In this document: positions 33,361-43,148 of the stretch, one piece after another
How positions within the stretch are numbered: position 1 is the stretch's first letter
How the letters are laid out: every line of letters starts with the position of its first letter
NCBI GenBank assembly: GCA_000620945.1
Contig: KK211198.1
Span: 854,120-918,119 of the forward strand
Length of the DNA stretch: 64,000 nucleotides
DNA from: [Clostridium] viride DSM 6836
Lineage (GTDB): Bacteria > Bacillota > Clostridia > Oscillospirales > Oscillospiraceae
Direction of reading: 5' to 3'
The notes under the pieces: model-generated
Seen by the model: only the letters and a program-made list of their open reading frames with translations
The model's database searches: none
What the model was told of the DNA's origin: nothing
Translations under genes and position numbers: made by a program

Positions 33361-34365
33361 TTGAAACGTATCACAAGCCTACTATTGGCCCTTTCCCTAT
33401 TTCTACTCTTGGGTGGCTGCGGCCCCACCACATCCTCCAATCCATCGCCCCCTGCCATCGATAAGTCTACCATGGAGCCGATTCGCATCGGTGGCCTGTC
33501 AGGGCCTACCTCCATCGGTATGGTTCACCTGATGGAAACGAACGAAACAGGCAGCTCTACTCTTCCCTATGCGTTTTCACTGGCAGCCACTGCGGATGAA
33601 CTTGTTCCCAAGTTGCTTCAAGGAGAATTGGATATGGCAGCTATCCCTGCCAATCTTGCCGCAATCTTGTATCAGAATTCCAAAGGAGCCATTTGTGTCC
33701 TGGCCGTCAATACCCTAGGTGTCCTCTCCATTGTGGAAAAGGGTGGGGACACGGTCCATTCAATGGCCGATTTAAAAGGCAAAACCATCTATGCTACGGG
33801 CAAAGGAACCGTTCCGGAATATGTCCTGCGCCATCTGCTCACGGCGAACGGTCTCAATCCGGATACGGATGTCACCATTGAGTTTCGAAGTGAGCCCACG
33901 GAGATTGTCTCCCTCTTAGCTTCCCAGTCCACTGGAATTGCCATGCTTCCGCAGCCTTTCGTCACCGTGGCACAGGGAAAGGTGGAGGGATTGCGCATTG
34001 CCGTAGACCTGACGGATGCTTGGGATGCGATGAACACCAATAGCACCCTGATTACCGGGGTCATGGTGGCACGCCGTGATTTCGTGAACACTAATCCCGA
34101 AGTGATCACGCAGTTTCTCAACGAATACAAGGACTCCATTCAATTTACTCAAGAGAATGTGACGCAAGCGGCCGCCCTCACTGAGAAATATGGGATTGTA
34201 AAGGCAGCCATTGCCGAGAAGGCCATTCCAAACTGCAACCTAAGCTTCCTCGCCGGAAACGAGATGAAAGAGACCCTTTCCGCTTATTTGGAGGTGCTGT
34301 ATGCACAAAACAAGGCGTCCGTGGGCAATGCGCTCCCCGACGACGGATTCTACTTCGGTTCCTAA
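33361..34365 (+). CDS. NMT1/SsuA-type ABC transporter substrate-binding lipoprotein
   Basis: The 334-residue product has a lipoprotein signal with lipobox LLGGC at about residue 19. A periplasmic-binding fold of the NMT1/THI5/SsuA type follows (IRIGGLSGPTSIGMVHLM, DMAAIPANLAAILYQ, ATGKGTVPEYVLRHLL). Relatives carry thiamine precursors, sulfonates, nitrate or similar; the ligand cannot be named here. The start is TTG after TAGGAGATGG. It is the first gene of a three-gene importer, and its 3' end overlaps the permease gene by 65 bases. Confidence 0.87.
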   Translation: MKRITSLLLALSLFLLLGGCGPTTSSNPSPPAIDKSTMEPIRIGGLSGPTSIGMVHLMETNETGSSTLPYAFSLAATADELVPKLLQGELDMAAIPANLAAILYQNSKGAICVLAVNTLGVLSIVEKGGDTVHSMADLKGKTIYATGKGTVPEYVLRHLLTANGLNPDTDVTIEFRSEPTEIVSLLASQSTGIAMLPQPFVTVAQGKVEGLRIAVDLTDAWDAMNTNSTLITGVMVARRDFVNTNPEVITQFLNEYKDSIQFTQENVTQAAALTEKYGIVKAAIAEKAIPNCNLSFLAGNEMKETLSAYLEVLYAQNKASVGNALPDDGFYFGS

Positions 34366-35107
34366 GCGCCGCTTACACCTAGCGCTTTCTGCGCTGTTTG
34401 CGCTTAGCCTCTGGCAAGTTGCCGCCATGATGATTGGGCAGGCCATCCTCCTGCCCTCTCCTCTCATGGTGGCAGCGCGTCTGCTTACAATCTGGCAGGT
34501 ACCTGGGTGCTTTCAAGCCATCCTGTTCACCTTTTCGCGCATCGTGAGTGGTTTTTTGCTAGCGCTGCTTTTGGGCACCGTCTTTGGCTGCCTTGCCGGT
34601 CGTTTCCCCCTCGTCCGAATCCTCCTTGCTCCCTTTGCAGCAAGCATCAAAACCGTCCCTGTGGCCTCCTTTATCGTCATTTGCCTCATCTGGTTTTCTA
34701 CGCAGCAACTGACGATTTTCATTTCTTTTCTGATTGTCTTCCCGGTGATTTATCTCAACGTTCTGCAGGGCATCAAAAGTGCCGATCTTGCTCTGCTTGA
34801 AACTTGCTATGTCTTTGCCATTCCGTGGCATCGGCGGGTTCTCTACCTCTGGCTGCCACAGCTGAGACCCTTTCTGCTCTCTGCTTGTAGTGTGGGGCTT
34901 GGGCTGGCCTGGAAGGCTGGCATCGCCGCTGAAATCATTGGCATTCCCGCAGGCTCCATTGGCCGGATGTTTTACGATGCCAAGCTCTACTTGAATACCA
35001 CCGATCTCATTGCGTGGACGGTCATTGTGGTGGTCATCAGTATCCTGTTTGAAAAAGCCTTTGTCCGGCTCCTGCAGGCATTCTTTCATCGATTGGAGAA
35101 ACTGTAA
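34301..35107 (+). CDS. ABC transporter permease (SsuC/TauC type)
   Basis: The 268-residue product has five to six membrane helices and the EAA-type coupling loop (YVFAIPWHRRVLYLWLPQL). The start ATG 34301 lies 4 bases after GGAGGTG, inside the end of the binding-protein gene. The resulting 65-base out-of-frame overlap is longer than usual. A later start would still leave the first helix complete (from about residue 27), so the N-terminal 25 residues are uncertain. Confidence 0.87.
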   Translation: MHKTRRPWAMRSPTTDSTSVPKRRLHLALSALFALSLWQVAAMMIGQAILLPSPLMVAARLLTIWQVPGCFQAILFTFSRIVSGFLLALLLGTVFGCLAGRFPLVRILLAPFAASIKTVPVASFIVICLIWFSTQQLTIFISFLIVFPVIYLNVLQGIKSADLALLETCYVFAIPWHRRVLYLWLPQLRPFLLSACSVGLGLAWKAGIAAEIIGIPAGSIGRMFYDAKLYLNTTDLIAWTVIVVVISILFEKAFVRLLQAFFHRLEKL

Positions 35108-35688
35108 TGGATGTGGTCCTTCGCTCCGTACAAAAACGATATGGCGATCAACTTGTGCTTTCGGACCTCACTGCAAACTTTCCAGAGGGGAGCATAACTT
35201 GTATCATGGGGCCTTCGGGCTGCGGTAAGACCACGCTCCTTCGGCTGATTTTAGGCTTAGAGCAAGCAGATGCTGGAGAGCTCTTGGGAATAGATGTACC
35301 CAAGGCCGCCGTCTTTCAGGAACATCGACTGTTTGAGGCGGTTTCCCCGGTCTCCAATGTGGCCGCTGTTTTACCCGGACGGCCCGACCGAAGCTTGCTT
35401 TGCGAGGAGCTGAGCCATTTGGGCTTAGCGCATCACTTGCACGTGCCAACCAGAACCTTAAGCGGTGGAATGAAACGCCGAGTCGCCCTGGCGCGCGCCA
35501 TGCTGGCTCCGGCTGCTTTGGTCGTGCTTGACGAGCCATTTACCGGTCTGGATCTAAGCAGCAAGGAACACGCCATGTCCTTTGTGAAGCGGCATGCCGG
35601 AGAAAAGACCATACTCCTTGTCACCCACGATCCCACTGATCCTGCCTTCTTGGATGCATCCACGCTCTGGCTCACCCCGAATTCCTAG
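35107..35688 (+). CDS. Short ABC transporter ATPase (SsuB/TauB type)
   Basis: The 193-residue product has Walker A GPSGCGKTT, Q-loop FQEHRLF, signature LSGGMKRRVALARAM, Walker B LVVLDEPFTGLD and switch His in VTHDP. All catalytic elements are present. It is about 50 residues shorter than typical family members because it lacks the C-terminal extension and part of the helical domain. Its ATG overlaps the permease stop by one base (TAATG). It energises the importer. Confidence 0.87.
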   Translation: MDVVLRSVQKRYGDQLVLSDLTANFPEGSITCIMGPSGCGKTTLLRLILGLEQADAGELLGIDVPKAAVFQEHRLFEAVSPVSNVAAVLPGRPDRSLLCEELSHLGLAHHLHVPTRTLSGGMKRRVALARAMLAPAALVVLDEPFTGLDLSSKEHAMSFVKRHAGEKTILLVTHDPTDPAFLDASTLWLTPNS

Positions 35689-35723
35689 AATATGGGTGTT
35701 TTCGCTTGCCTCACCCTTAGCAA

Positions 35724-35755
35724 AGAGGTAGTCTCCGGTGCCTACCTCTTTTTCC
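35724..35755 (+). terminator. Intrinsic terminator after the ABC importer
   Basis: AGAGGTAG (35724-35731) and CTACCTCT (35742-35749) form the stem, followed by TTTTTCCC. Confidence 0.8.
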
Positions 35756-35866
35756 CGGTGACAAGCCCTTATGTGTTAAGCTGCTCGCTGTTAAAAACGA
35801 CCAAATTCTTCTTTCTTCTACCAAAATTTACAGCAAAATTTAAGAGATTGTTAAATGCTTCTAAAG

Positions 35867-35895
35867 TTGACAATATTCTCTTTGATCTATATAAT
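35867..35895 (+). promoter_or_regulatory. Consensus sigma-A promoter for motAB
   Basis: TTGACA (35867-35872) and TATAAT (35890-35895) are exactly 17 bases apart, both perfect. This lies in an AT-rich leader about 100 bases before motA. No sigma-D (TAAA-N15-GCCGATAA) box is visible, which is unusual for stator genes. Confidence 0.85.
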
Positions 35896-35998
35896 TTAAA
35901 AAAATATAATTCTTGAATATTTGATTTTTTATATGATTTTACCATCACCAAAGCATCGGCAAAATACCAAATCATGAGAGATAGATTCTGGAGGAAAT

Positions 35999-36787
35999 AT
36001 GGAAATCACTTCACTGTTAGGCGTCATTGTCGGTATTATTTCGGTGGTTGGCGCCATGTTTTTTAAGCACATTAGTTTTTCTGTATTTTTGAACCCTGCT
36101 GCATTTTTTGTCATTTTTGTTGGTACCGTGGCAACCATTTTGAATTCCTATCCTCTAGAAAATGTCAAGAACGTTGGCGTATTATTTAAAATCATTTTTA
36201 CCAAGCAAAAAGGCTTGACGGCAAAAGAAATCATCGAACTTCTGGTGGATTTATCCAAGCTGGCAAGAAAAGAAGGGCTCCTAGCTTTGGAGGCCAAGGT
36301 ACAAGAATTTGAAGATCCTTTTTTGAAAAAAGGAATCCGCATGGTCGTGGACGGAACTCAGGAAGAGATGATGCGGGAAATTCTTGAGAATGAAATTGAT
36401 GCTATGGAAAAGCGCCACGACATCAATGCCGGCATTTTCACCTCAGCGGGTACCTATGCGCCAACCCTCGGCGTTTTGGGCGCCGTGTTTGGCCTGATCG
36501 CAGCCATGGCTTCCATTGATGATACGGAACGCATGGCGGAAGCCATTGCCGCTGCCTTCATGGCCACCATCCTGGGTATCTTCACCGGTTATGTCTTATG
36601 GAACCCCTTTGCAAAAAAACTAAAGGTCAAAAGCCAGAATGAAGTGCTGCTGAAGAACATGATTGTGGAAGGCTTGCTCTCCATCCAAAAGGGAGAGTCG
36701 CCCAACCTTCTCAAGGAAAAGCTGTTCGCCCTCCTGCCTGCATCCACCCAGAAAAAACTAGCCGATCAACAACCCACTAATTCGTAA
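35999..36787 (+). CDS. motA: Flagellar stator protein MotA
   Basis: The 262-residue product has four membrane helices in two pairs and a large cytoplasmic loop between helices 2 and 3. The conserved region AGTYAPTLGVLGAVFGLIAAM (helix 3) contains the proline and torque-related positions. With MotB it forms the proton-driven stator; an Asp in helix 3 of some sodium types is not evident. SD TGGAGG lies 6 bases before the ATG. No other flagellar gene occurs in the window. Confidence 0.93.
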   Translation: MEITSLLGVIVGIISVVGAMFFKHISFSVFLNPAAFFVIFVGTVATILNSYPLENVKNVGVLFKIIFTKQKGLTAKEIIELLVDLSKLARKEGLLALEAKVQEFEDPFLKKGIRMVVDGTQEEMMREILENEIDAMEKRHDINAGIFTSAGTYAPTLGVLGAVFGLIAAMASIDDTERMAEAIAAAFMATILGIFTGYVLWNPFAKKLKVKSQNEVLLKNMIVEGLLSIQKGESPNLLKEKLFALLPASTQKKLADQQPTNS

Positions 36788-36798
36788 GAAGGTATGGT

Positions 36799-37572
36799 AT
36801 GTCGAGGAAAAAAAAGCATGCAAAGCACGAGGAAGAAGCTGGAGAAGCCTGGCTGCTCCCTTACTCCGATTTGATGACCTTGCTGTTGGCTGTTTTCATT
36901 GTTTTATTCGCCGTTAGCCAGGTGGATGCTGCGAAAGCCCAACTGATGTCGGAAGAATTTTCTGATAAAATGATGAGCTACCAATCGGCCCAATCGGATC
37001 AGCCCAACAACGAGGTACCACAGGAACAGACTTCAGTGACCAGCGTTTCGGAAGAAGCCGCTGCGAATTTTATGGAACAAGTTGAGCTAGAGAATCTGCA
37101 GAAGCTGAAGGCTCAGCTGGACCAAATGCTAGAAAGCCGCGGCCTCACGAGTTCTGTGACCACCATCATTGACGAGCGTGGTTTGGTCGTTCGATTCAAC
37201 AATGCGATTTTATTTGATTCCGGAAGTGCGGAAATCAAACCAGAAAACGAAGGCATTTTGATGGACGTTGCCAATTTAGTGAGTCCGCTGGAGAACTATA
37301 TTCGAATCGAAGGGCATACAGATACCGTGCCCATGAGTTCCGCAGCTTACCCTTCCAATTGGGAGCTCTCCACGGCGCGGGCATCCAGCGTTGTGAAGCT
37401 CTTTATCAGTAAGTGCAAATTTTCGCCCGAACGTTTGGTAGCTGTTGGATATGGAGAATATAAGCCGGTTGCAGGCAATGATACGCCCGATGGACGGCAG
37501 AAAAACCGGCGAATTGATATCATTGTTTTAAGTGAGAAATACAACAATCTCGAACAGCATTTGGGGGACTAA
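36799..37572 (+). CDS. motB: Flagellar stator protein MotB
   Basis: The 257-residue product has a short cytoplasmic tail and one membrane helix with the essential proton-binding Asp (LLPYSDLMTLLLAVFIVLF). A linker with an amphipathic plug-like stretch follows, then a C-terminal OmpA/MotB peptidoglycan-binding domain (IRIEGHTDTVPM, NWELSTARASSVVKLF, RLVAVGYGEYKPV, KNRRIDIIVL). It starts 11 bases after the motA stop. It anchors the stator to the cell wall. Confidence 0.93.
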   Translation: MSRKKKHAKHEEEAGEAWLLPYSDLMTLLLAVFIVLFAVSQVDAAKAQLMSEEFSDKMMSYQSAQSDQPNNEVPQEQTSVTSVSEEAAANFMEQVELENLQKLKAQLDQMLESRGLTSSVTTIIDERGLVVRFNNAILFDSGSAEIKPENEGILMDVANLVSPLENYIRIEGHTDTVPMSSAAYPSNWELSTARASSVVKLFISKCKFSPERLVAVGYGEYKPVAGNDTPDGRQKNRRIDIIVLSEKYNNLEQHLGD

Positions 37573-37601
37573 TCGTCTTATCCCCGTCATAACTTCAACG
37601 A

Positions 37602-37637
37602 GAAAAGAGACTAGCTGAATTCAGCTAGTCTCTTTTC
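37602..37637. terminator. Bidirectional terminator between motB and a UPF0178 gene
   Basis: A perfect palindrome whose arms are GAAAAGAGACTAGCTGAA and its reverse complement, flanked by T/A runs on each strand. It overlaps the stop end of the minus-strand gene. Confidence 0.85.
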
Positions 37638-38073
37638 ATGTTTCTTCCGTCAGCAGGGTTCGCATGGCCCGCTCGAAGGCCAAGTCCTTTTCGTTTCCTC
37701 GTTTGGACGGGCCCTTGAGCCGCCCTCCGGCCATTCGGACTTTCTTGGCCGTGTGACGGGCAAGAAGCAAAGCGTCCATATTGTCAGCGGTATACTCCAT
37801 CCCATCCTGGTGCAGTACCCTTGCTTTGCGGGACAGGCACATGGCGGCCAATCCATAATCCTGTGTGATGACCAAGTCGCCCTCTTTCACCAGGTTGACC
37901 AGGGCAAAGTCAACGCTGTCCGCTCCCTTCGAAACGGTCACGGTTTTTGCTCCATCTCGCTCAAAGAAATGGCTCGTATCGCATAGGATAAGGCATTCTA
38001 TCTGATGGGCTCGGGCAAGCCCAACCGCAATTCCCACTACCGGGCAACCGTCTGCATCGATCAATATTCGCAT
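37636..38073 (-). CDS. UPF0178 (YaiI/YqxD, DUF188) family protein
   Basis: The 145-residue product has the family pattern MRILIDADGCPV at the start, DSVDFALVNLVKEGDLVITQDYGLAA in the middle and GGRLKGPSKR near the end. The acidic residues resemble a PIN/NYN-type nuclease-like fold, but no activity is established to my knowledge. ATG 38073 starts the conserved motif and follows GAGGGA; a TTG at 38085 would overlap the stronger GGAAGGAG. A single-gene leftward unit. Confidence 0.85.
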   Translation of the reverse strand: MRILIDADGCPVVGIAVGLARAHQIECLILCDTSHFFERDGAKTVTVSKGADSVDFALVNLVKEGDLVITQDYGLAAMCLSRKARVLHQDGMEYTADNMDALLLARHTAKKVRMAGGRLKGPSKRGNEKDLAFERAMRTLLTEET

Positions 38074-38294
38074 CGCTTCCCTCAACTCCTTCCAACCAGT
38101 ATATCAGAAATTGCAGTAGAACCCAAGTAAAACACTCAGATGTTACCTGCAAGCGGATCTACTTTTGTACCTCGTTCGACGGAACCACTCCGGCTTCAAC
38201 GGTACGTTAGTCCAACCGAAATCATCTATCTTCCAATTTTGTCGAAATTGTATTATAATGTCTCATTACACGGTTCGGCACTGGAGGATTTCAA

Positions 38295-40928
38295 ATGAAA
38301 CTGCATCATATTTTAAAGGTCTGCCAACGGGACTGGAAAAGTATTCTGATAAATCCTATGGCAATCATTATCGTATTAGGACTTAGCATACTTCCAGGGT
38401 TATATTCCTGGGTGAACATTTATGCCTGTTGGGATGTTTATGAAAACACGGGGGACATTCCGGTTGCGGTTGTCAATAACGATAAGGGTACCAACTACAA
38501 AGGGAAGCAAATCAATATCGGCAATGATGTCATTGATAGTTTGAAGGAAAACCATGCAATCCAGTGGCATTTTGTCAGTAGCGAGGATGCAGACCTTGGT
38601 CTCATTGACAGCACCTATTACGCGATGATTGAACTTCCCGAGGACTTCTCCTCTAGTTTTCTAACCATACTCTCTGACAACCCCGTGAAGCCAAAAATCA
38701 TTTATAAGGCAGATACCAAGATTAATCCTGTGGCAAGTAAAATTACGGAAAGTGCACAAAACTCCTTGGTGCAAGAGATTATTTCAACCTTTGTTTCCAC
38801 CGTAAACGAAGAGGTCTTTTCCTCGTTAAACGAACTTGGAGACTATGCAAACAATCATCGTGGTGATTTGCTGAAAGTGAAAGATTCCATGATATTCCTC
38901 GGTCAGAACATGGATTTCGTGACCAATGGTCTGGACACAATTGGTGGCACTGCGGAAAGCCTGGGCGAATTTTTAGACAGCATCAATGCCACCATGCCCG
39001 GACTCCAAAGTGGGCTTCAAACAATTGACGCGAATAACAACGAACGTTTGGCCGCTATTCAGGAGTCTCAACCACTCTTTAACCAATCGGCTCAACAGGT
39101 CAATCTCAATCTGAGCTATGCACAAACTGCCAACCAGCGCATGAACCAGCTCTGTGGCCAACTCAGCGAATCGATCTACAGCGTGAATCAGGCAAAGGTC
39201 AACTCCACGATTCCGGCATTGAACGTTCAGGTATCCTCTTTGGAAAACTCCATTGATGCAACCATTGACTACTTAGAGAAATACAAATCCTATGATGTTA
39301 ATTCGGACATTGATAGCATGATCTCCTCCCTGCAAAACCTAAAAAAGACGCTGACCGATATCAAAACCATGCTAAAAACGGTACAAGCTCAGCTAAATTC
39401 TACCTCGCAAAGCATTGAGCAACTATCCAAAGCCCTCAGCACCGTAGTGCCTCAATTGATTCAGCAGTTAGATAGCCTTAACTCTTCTCTGACCGCTATC
39501 GTTGGGCAACTGGAAGGAATCAATGCGGTCCTCAATCATCCCAGTATTACACAGCTCATTTCTTCGCTAAAGGGTCTTCAAAGTTCCTGCGCGGCATTGA
39601 AAACGCTATTGGAACAATGGGACTACTCGGGAGCCCAACTACAAGAAACCATTGCCTCTATCAATACGGCCATCACATCAACCATACAGCAGATAGACTC
39701 CGCGACATCCAAAATTGACATGGGAATTCAGTTTTTAAAGGGGCAAAAAACAAATAACGCCGAGAAGAAAAAGCAGGTATCCTCCATTATAGCCTCTCTC
39801 AAAAAAACAAAGCCATATATTGCCGATGAAGCGGCGCAGCTCAACATCATTCAGCAAGAGTTAAACAATACCAATACGATTTCGAAAGCCTTGCTGGACA
39901 CTATGAATGAGGATAGCAATCAAATCGCCACGCAACTCAACGATGCCATTCGGAATTTCAATGCCAATGTGCAGGGGGATATCAATACCATTAGTGGCAA
40001 TCTCATTACCATGACCCAAAACTCCCATGACATGATTTCGTTTGCACAGGATTCTACGAGACAGCTTCAAAGCATGATGGAATCTGCAAAGGACGGATCG
40101 GCACTGGCGTTTGAGACATCAAAACATTTAAACGATCGACTTGGTCAGTTTAAAGATGTTACAAAAGAGCTGAGTGGCGGGATGGAGCAGTTAGATAACA
40201 AGGATATTGCGCAAATGATCGGTCTCTTGCAGAACAAGCCTGAGGTGATGGGAGACTTTTTTGCAAAGCCGTTCGAGTTGAAAACCGTTTCCATTAACCA
40301 GATTCCAAACTATGGTTCTGGCATGGCCCCCCTCTATACAACCCTTGCCCTTTGGGTCGGATGTCTCTTGCTCAACGCTGTGCTAAAAACAAAAGTGCCC
40401 TATTTTATGGGCGTAGAAGAGATGACCATTCGAGAAAAACACTTTGGGAAGATGTTGACCTTTATGAGTATTGCTATGCTCCAGGGACTCATCATTGCAA
40501 TCGGCAATCTGGTATTTTTAAAGGTTTACACCGTCAATGCCCCCTTATTCATCATCATGACGGTGTTCTCCTCCTGTGTATTCGTCATCATAACCTATAC
40601 CCTTGCCGCCACGATGGGGAATTTGGGCAAAGCCATTGCGATCATATACTTGGTGTTTCAGATTGCAGGAAGCGGAGGCAGCTATCCCATCCAAATGATG
40701 CCCGCCGTATTTCAGTTTTTAAAACCCCTCTTCCCCTTCACCTACACCTTGAATGGCCTGCGAGAGGCCGTAGCAGGCCCAATCTTTAGTAGTGTAGCCT
40801 TAGACTTTATTGCGCTATCCATGCTTGCGGCAGCCTTTCTCATTGGTGGATTCTTCCTTGTGAAGCCACTCAACGCGAAAATCCGCCTCTTCGAGCGTAA
40901 GTTCAAAGAATCCGGCCTAGGAGAATAA
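38295..40928 (+). CDS. YhgE/Pip-domain membrane protein, copy 1
   Basis: The 877-residue product has one N-terminal helix (about 20-42, IIIVLGLSILPGLYSWVNIY). The conserved YhgE N-terminal extracellular domain follows (DIPVAVVNNDKGTNYKGK). About 450 residues of coiled-coil-like Ser/Gln/Leu-rich sequence come next. Five or six C-terminal helices of ABC-2-permease type are seen at about 670-860, with GSGGSYPIQMMPAVF and FPFTYTLNGLREAVAGP. Family members include phage-infection protein Pip and type VII secretion-related proteins. A TATAAT-like element lies about 45 bases upstream. The following gene is a paralogue two bases away. Confidence 0.87.
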   Translation: MKLHHILKVCQRDWKSILINPMAIIIVLGLSILPGLYSWVNIYACWDVYENTGDIPVAVVNNDKGTNYKGKQINIGNDVIDSLKENHAIQWHFVSSEDADLGLIDSTYYAMIELPEDFSSSFLTILSDNPVKPKIIYKADTKINPVASKITESAQNSLVQEIISTFVSTVNEEVFSSLNELGDYANNHRGDLLKVKDSMIFLGQNMDFVTNGLDTIGGTAESLGEFLDSINATMPGLQSGLQTIDANNNERLAAIQESQPLFNQSAQQVNLNLSYAQTANQRMNQLCGQLSESIYSVNQAKVNSTIPALNVQVSSLENSIDATIDYLEKYKSYDVNSDIDSMISSLQNLKKTLTDIKTMLKTVQAQLNSTSQSIEQLSKALSTVVPQLIQQLDSLNSSLTAIVGQLEGINAVLNHPSITQLISSLKGLQSSCAALKTLLEQWDYSGAQLQETIASINTAITSTIQQIDSATSKIDMGIQFLKGQKTNNAEKKKQVSSIIASLKKTKPYIADEAAQLNIIQQELNNTNTISKALLDTMNEDSNQIATQLNDAIRNFNANVQGDINTISGNLITMTQNSHDMISFAQDSTRQLQSMMESAKDGSALAFETSKHLNDRLGQFKDVTKELSGGMEQLDNKDIAQMIGLLQNKPEVMGDFFAKPFELKTVSINQIPNYGSGMAPLYTTLALWVGCLLLNAVLKTKVPYFMGVEEMTIREKHFGKMLTFMSIAMLQGLIIAIGNLVFLKVYTVNAPLFIIMTVFSSCVFVIITYTLAATMGNLGKAIAIIYLVFQIAGSGGSYPIQMMPAVFQFLKPLFPFTYTLNGLREAVAGPIFSSVALDFIALSMLAAAFLIGGFFLVKPLNAKIRLFERKFKESGLGE

Positions 40929-40930
40929 TC

Positions 40931-43144
40931 ATGAAAAAGATTCGTTCACTGTTCCGTTTCCTATCCTATGCTTGGCAAGAGCGCATCCTCCCCGTGTTTC
41001 TGGTGTTTGCTCATGACATCAAGAGAATTGTAAGAAATCGCTCTGCCTTCATCGTCATACTTGGATTATGCGTGCTCCCTTGTCTTTACGCTTGGGTGAA
41101 TATTTACGCCTGCTGGGATCCCTATTCAAAAACCGGAGATCTGCCCATTGCCATTGTCAACAATGACCAAGGGGCTGTATTCAACGGAAAAATTGTCAAC
41201 GTTGGGGAAAGCGTCATCGATATTCTCAACGATAACGACACCATTGACTGGAATATTGTAGACAGCTGGCAGGGAAACTACGGTTTGTATCAAGGAAACT
41301 ACTATGCCATGATTGAAATTCCACAGAATTTCACACAAGGTCTCTTAAGCATGGCAAGTACAACACCGCAAAAGCCAGTTATCACCTATAAGATTAACGA
41401 AAAGCTGAATGCCATTGCCTCTAAGATCGCCAATGCAGCCCAAACCAAGTTGGTTCAGAATATTGAAAGCAATTTTGTAAAAACGGTCAGCGAGGAAGCC
41501 ATCCATCAACTGAAGCTTGAAACAGATAAGTTTAGTATGAACGATTTACAACTCAATGAAATCAAAGCAACCCTCACACAGTCAAACGAGGATATTCGGA
41601 AGCTACGAGACCATATCAATGACTCCAATGCAAAAGCGGAGGATTTTCAACGGTATCTGAGTCAATCCCCCGCAACATTTGCAAGATTAAGTCAGCAAAT
41701 GGAGGCGCTTCAAACGATTACGCAGGCTAATCGCGCCTTAACGGATCACACAAAGCAAACCGTGCAGTCGATTTCGTCGGATCTTAACTATGATGTGAAT
41801 CAACTGCAAACACTGGACTCGTTAAACCAGCAGATGCTTGCCCAGCTCAAGGGCATCAACAACAATACTTTGGATGAGGACATCATCGGGACGATGGAGC
41901 AAACAAAAGAAATCTTACGCTCCACGGATGTGATTTTGACCGCTGATCGAGACAACCTCAATTCCTTAGACAAAACCTACAATTTGAGTGGCCTAAAACT
42001 TTTGTCGGCATCGTTAGACTATCTGAGCGATCTACTTACCTTAGAGATTGCAGCCTTGGACAAGCAAATCCCTCTCTTAAAAGCAGATCATTCGGACAGT
42101 GCCTTGAAGACTGCCCTTGATTCTCTTTCCAAAATCAGCAGCGAAATGACCAGCAAGATACAAGCACTCTCCAATGCGTATTACGCACAAGGTGCTCCCC
42201 TCTTAAACAGTCTAGTAAGGAATTTGAATTTACAAATGGAGGGCATTAGCGAAGTTCTAGAGATAAATCAAACTCTTGTTCCGCAGTTGAATGCACTTGC
42301 AACGTATGGCGGCGCAAGCAGTGGGCTCTCGATTCAACAAGCAAACCATCTGAGTAGCAGGCTAGAAGACCTACAAAGCAAGCTAAATGAGCTTGTGAAC
42401 AAGATGGACGAAGTGCAAAACAATGAAAACGTTCAAAACCTGTTGGATCTGTTTGAGAATCGTCCGTCCGAAATGAGTGACTTCCTTTCTTCCCCCATCG
42501 TGGTGGAGAAAAGTAATGTGTTTGAAGAGACAACCTTTGGTGAAGGCTTAACTCCTTTTTATACCGTGCTTGCCATTTGGGTGGGAGCACTTCTCTCCTG
42601 TGCGCTTCTCTCTGTGGAAAGTGACGCAAAACTGGCTGGAAGAAAGCTGAATTTGAAGCAGCGTCATTTTGGCAAAATGCTTCTATTCCTCGTTATCTCC
42701 TTGATTCAATCCACCCTAATCACCTTAGGCAATGTATTCCTACTAGGGGTAAGACCCGCAAACTGGCTTTTAATGATGGGAACGGGTATCCTTTGTTCAA
42801 TTACCTTTGTGGTTATCATTTTTACCTTGGTTTCCCTGTTCGGTAATGTGGGAAAAGGCGTCGCCGCACTCATCATGGTTCTTCAAATCGCTGGCTCGGG
42901 AGGTATCTACCCCGTTCAGACAAACCCGGCTATCTTTGGGAAGCTACACTTTTTATGGCCCTTTACCTACGCAATTGATAACTTCCGTGAAGCCATTGCT
43001 GGTCCCGTGTGGCCGAGCGTTGCCAACAACATTCGTGCCATGCTGTTCTTTATCGTTGCGTTTTTGCTGTTTGCCAGCTTGAAGAAGCCATTACACCACC
43101 TCAATATAACCATGGAAGAAAAATTTAAAGAAGCGAAAATATAG
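40931..43144 (+). CDS. YhgE/Pip-domain membrane protein, copy 2
   Basis: The 737-residue product is a paralogue of the preceding gene with the same plan: N-terminal helix (about 38-58), NNDQGAVFNGK region, coiled-coil-rich ectodomain and C-terminal ABC-2-like helices. Shared signatures are GSGGIYPVQTNPAIF and WPFTYAIDNFREAIAGP. The ectodomain is about 140 residues shorter than in copy 1. It starts two bases after the copy 1 stop, so the pair is cotranscribed and may form a heteromer. No ABC ATPase lies nearby. Confidence 0.87.
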   Translation: MKKIRSLFRFLSYAWQERILPVFLVFAHDIKRIVRNRSAFIVILGLCVLPCLYAWVNIYACWDPYSKTGDLPIAIVNNDQGAVFNGKIVNVGESVIDILNDNDTIDWNIVDSWQGNYGLYQGNYYAMIEIPQNFTQGLLSMASTTPQKPVITYKINEKLNAIASKIANAAQTKLVQNIESNFVKTVSEEAIHQLKLETDKFSMNDLQLNEIKATLTQSNEDIRKLRDHINDSNAKAEDFQRYLSQSPATFARLSQQMEALQTITQANRALTDHTKQTVQSISSDLNYDVNQLQTLDSLNQQMLAQLKGINNNTLDEDIIGTMEQTKEILRSTDVILTADRDNLNSLDKTYNLSGLKLLSASLDYLSDLLTLEIAALDKQIPLLKADHSDSALKTALDSLSKISSEMTSKIQALSNAYYAQGAPLLNSLVRNLNLQMEGISEVLEINQTLVPQLNALATYGGASSGLSIQQANHLSSRLEDLQSKLNELVNKMDEVQNNENVQNLLDLFENRPSEMSDFLSSPIVVEKSNVFEETTFGEGLTPFYTVLAIWVGALLSCALLSVESDAKLAGRKLNLKQRHFGKMLLFLVISLIQSTLITLGNVFLLGVRPANWLLMMGTGILCSITFVVIIFTLVSLFGNVGKGVAALIMVLQIAGSGGIYPVQTNPAIFGKLHFLWPFTYAIDNFREAIAGPVWPSVANNIRAMLFFIVAFLLFASLKKPLHHLNITMEEKFKEAKI

Positions 43145-43148
43145 AGGC

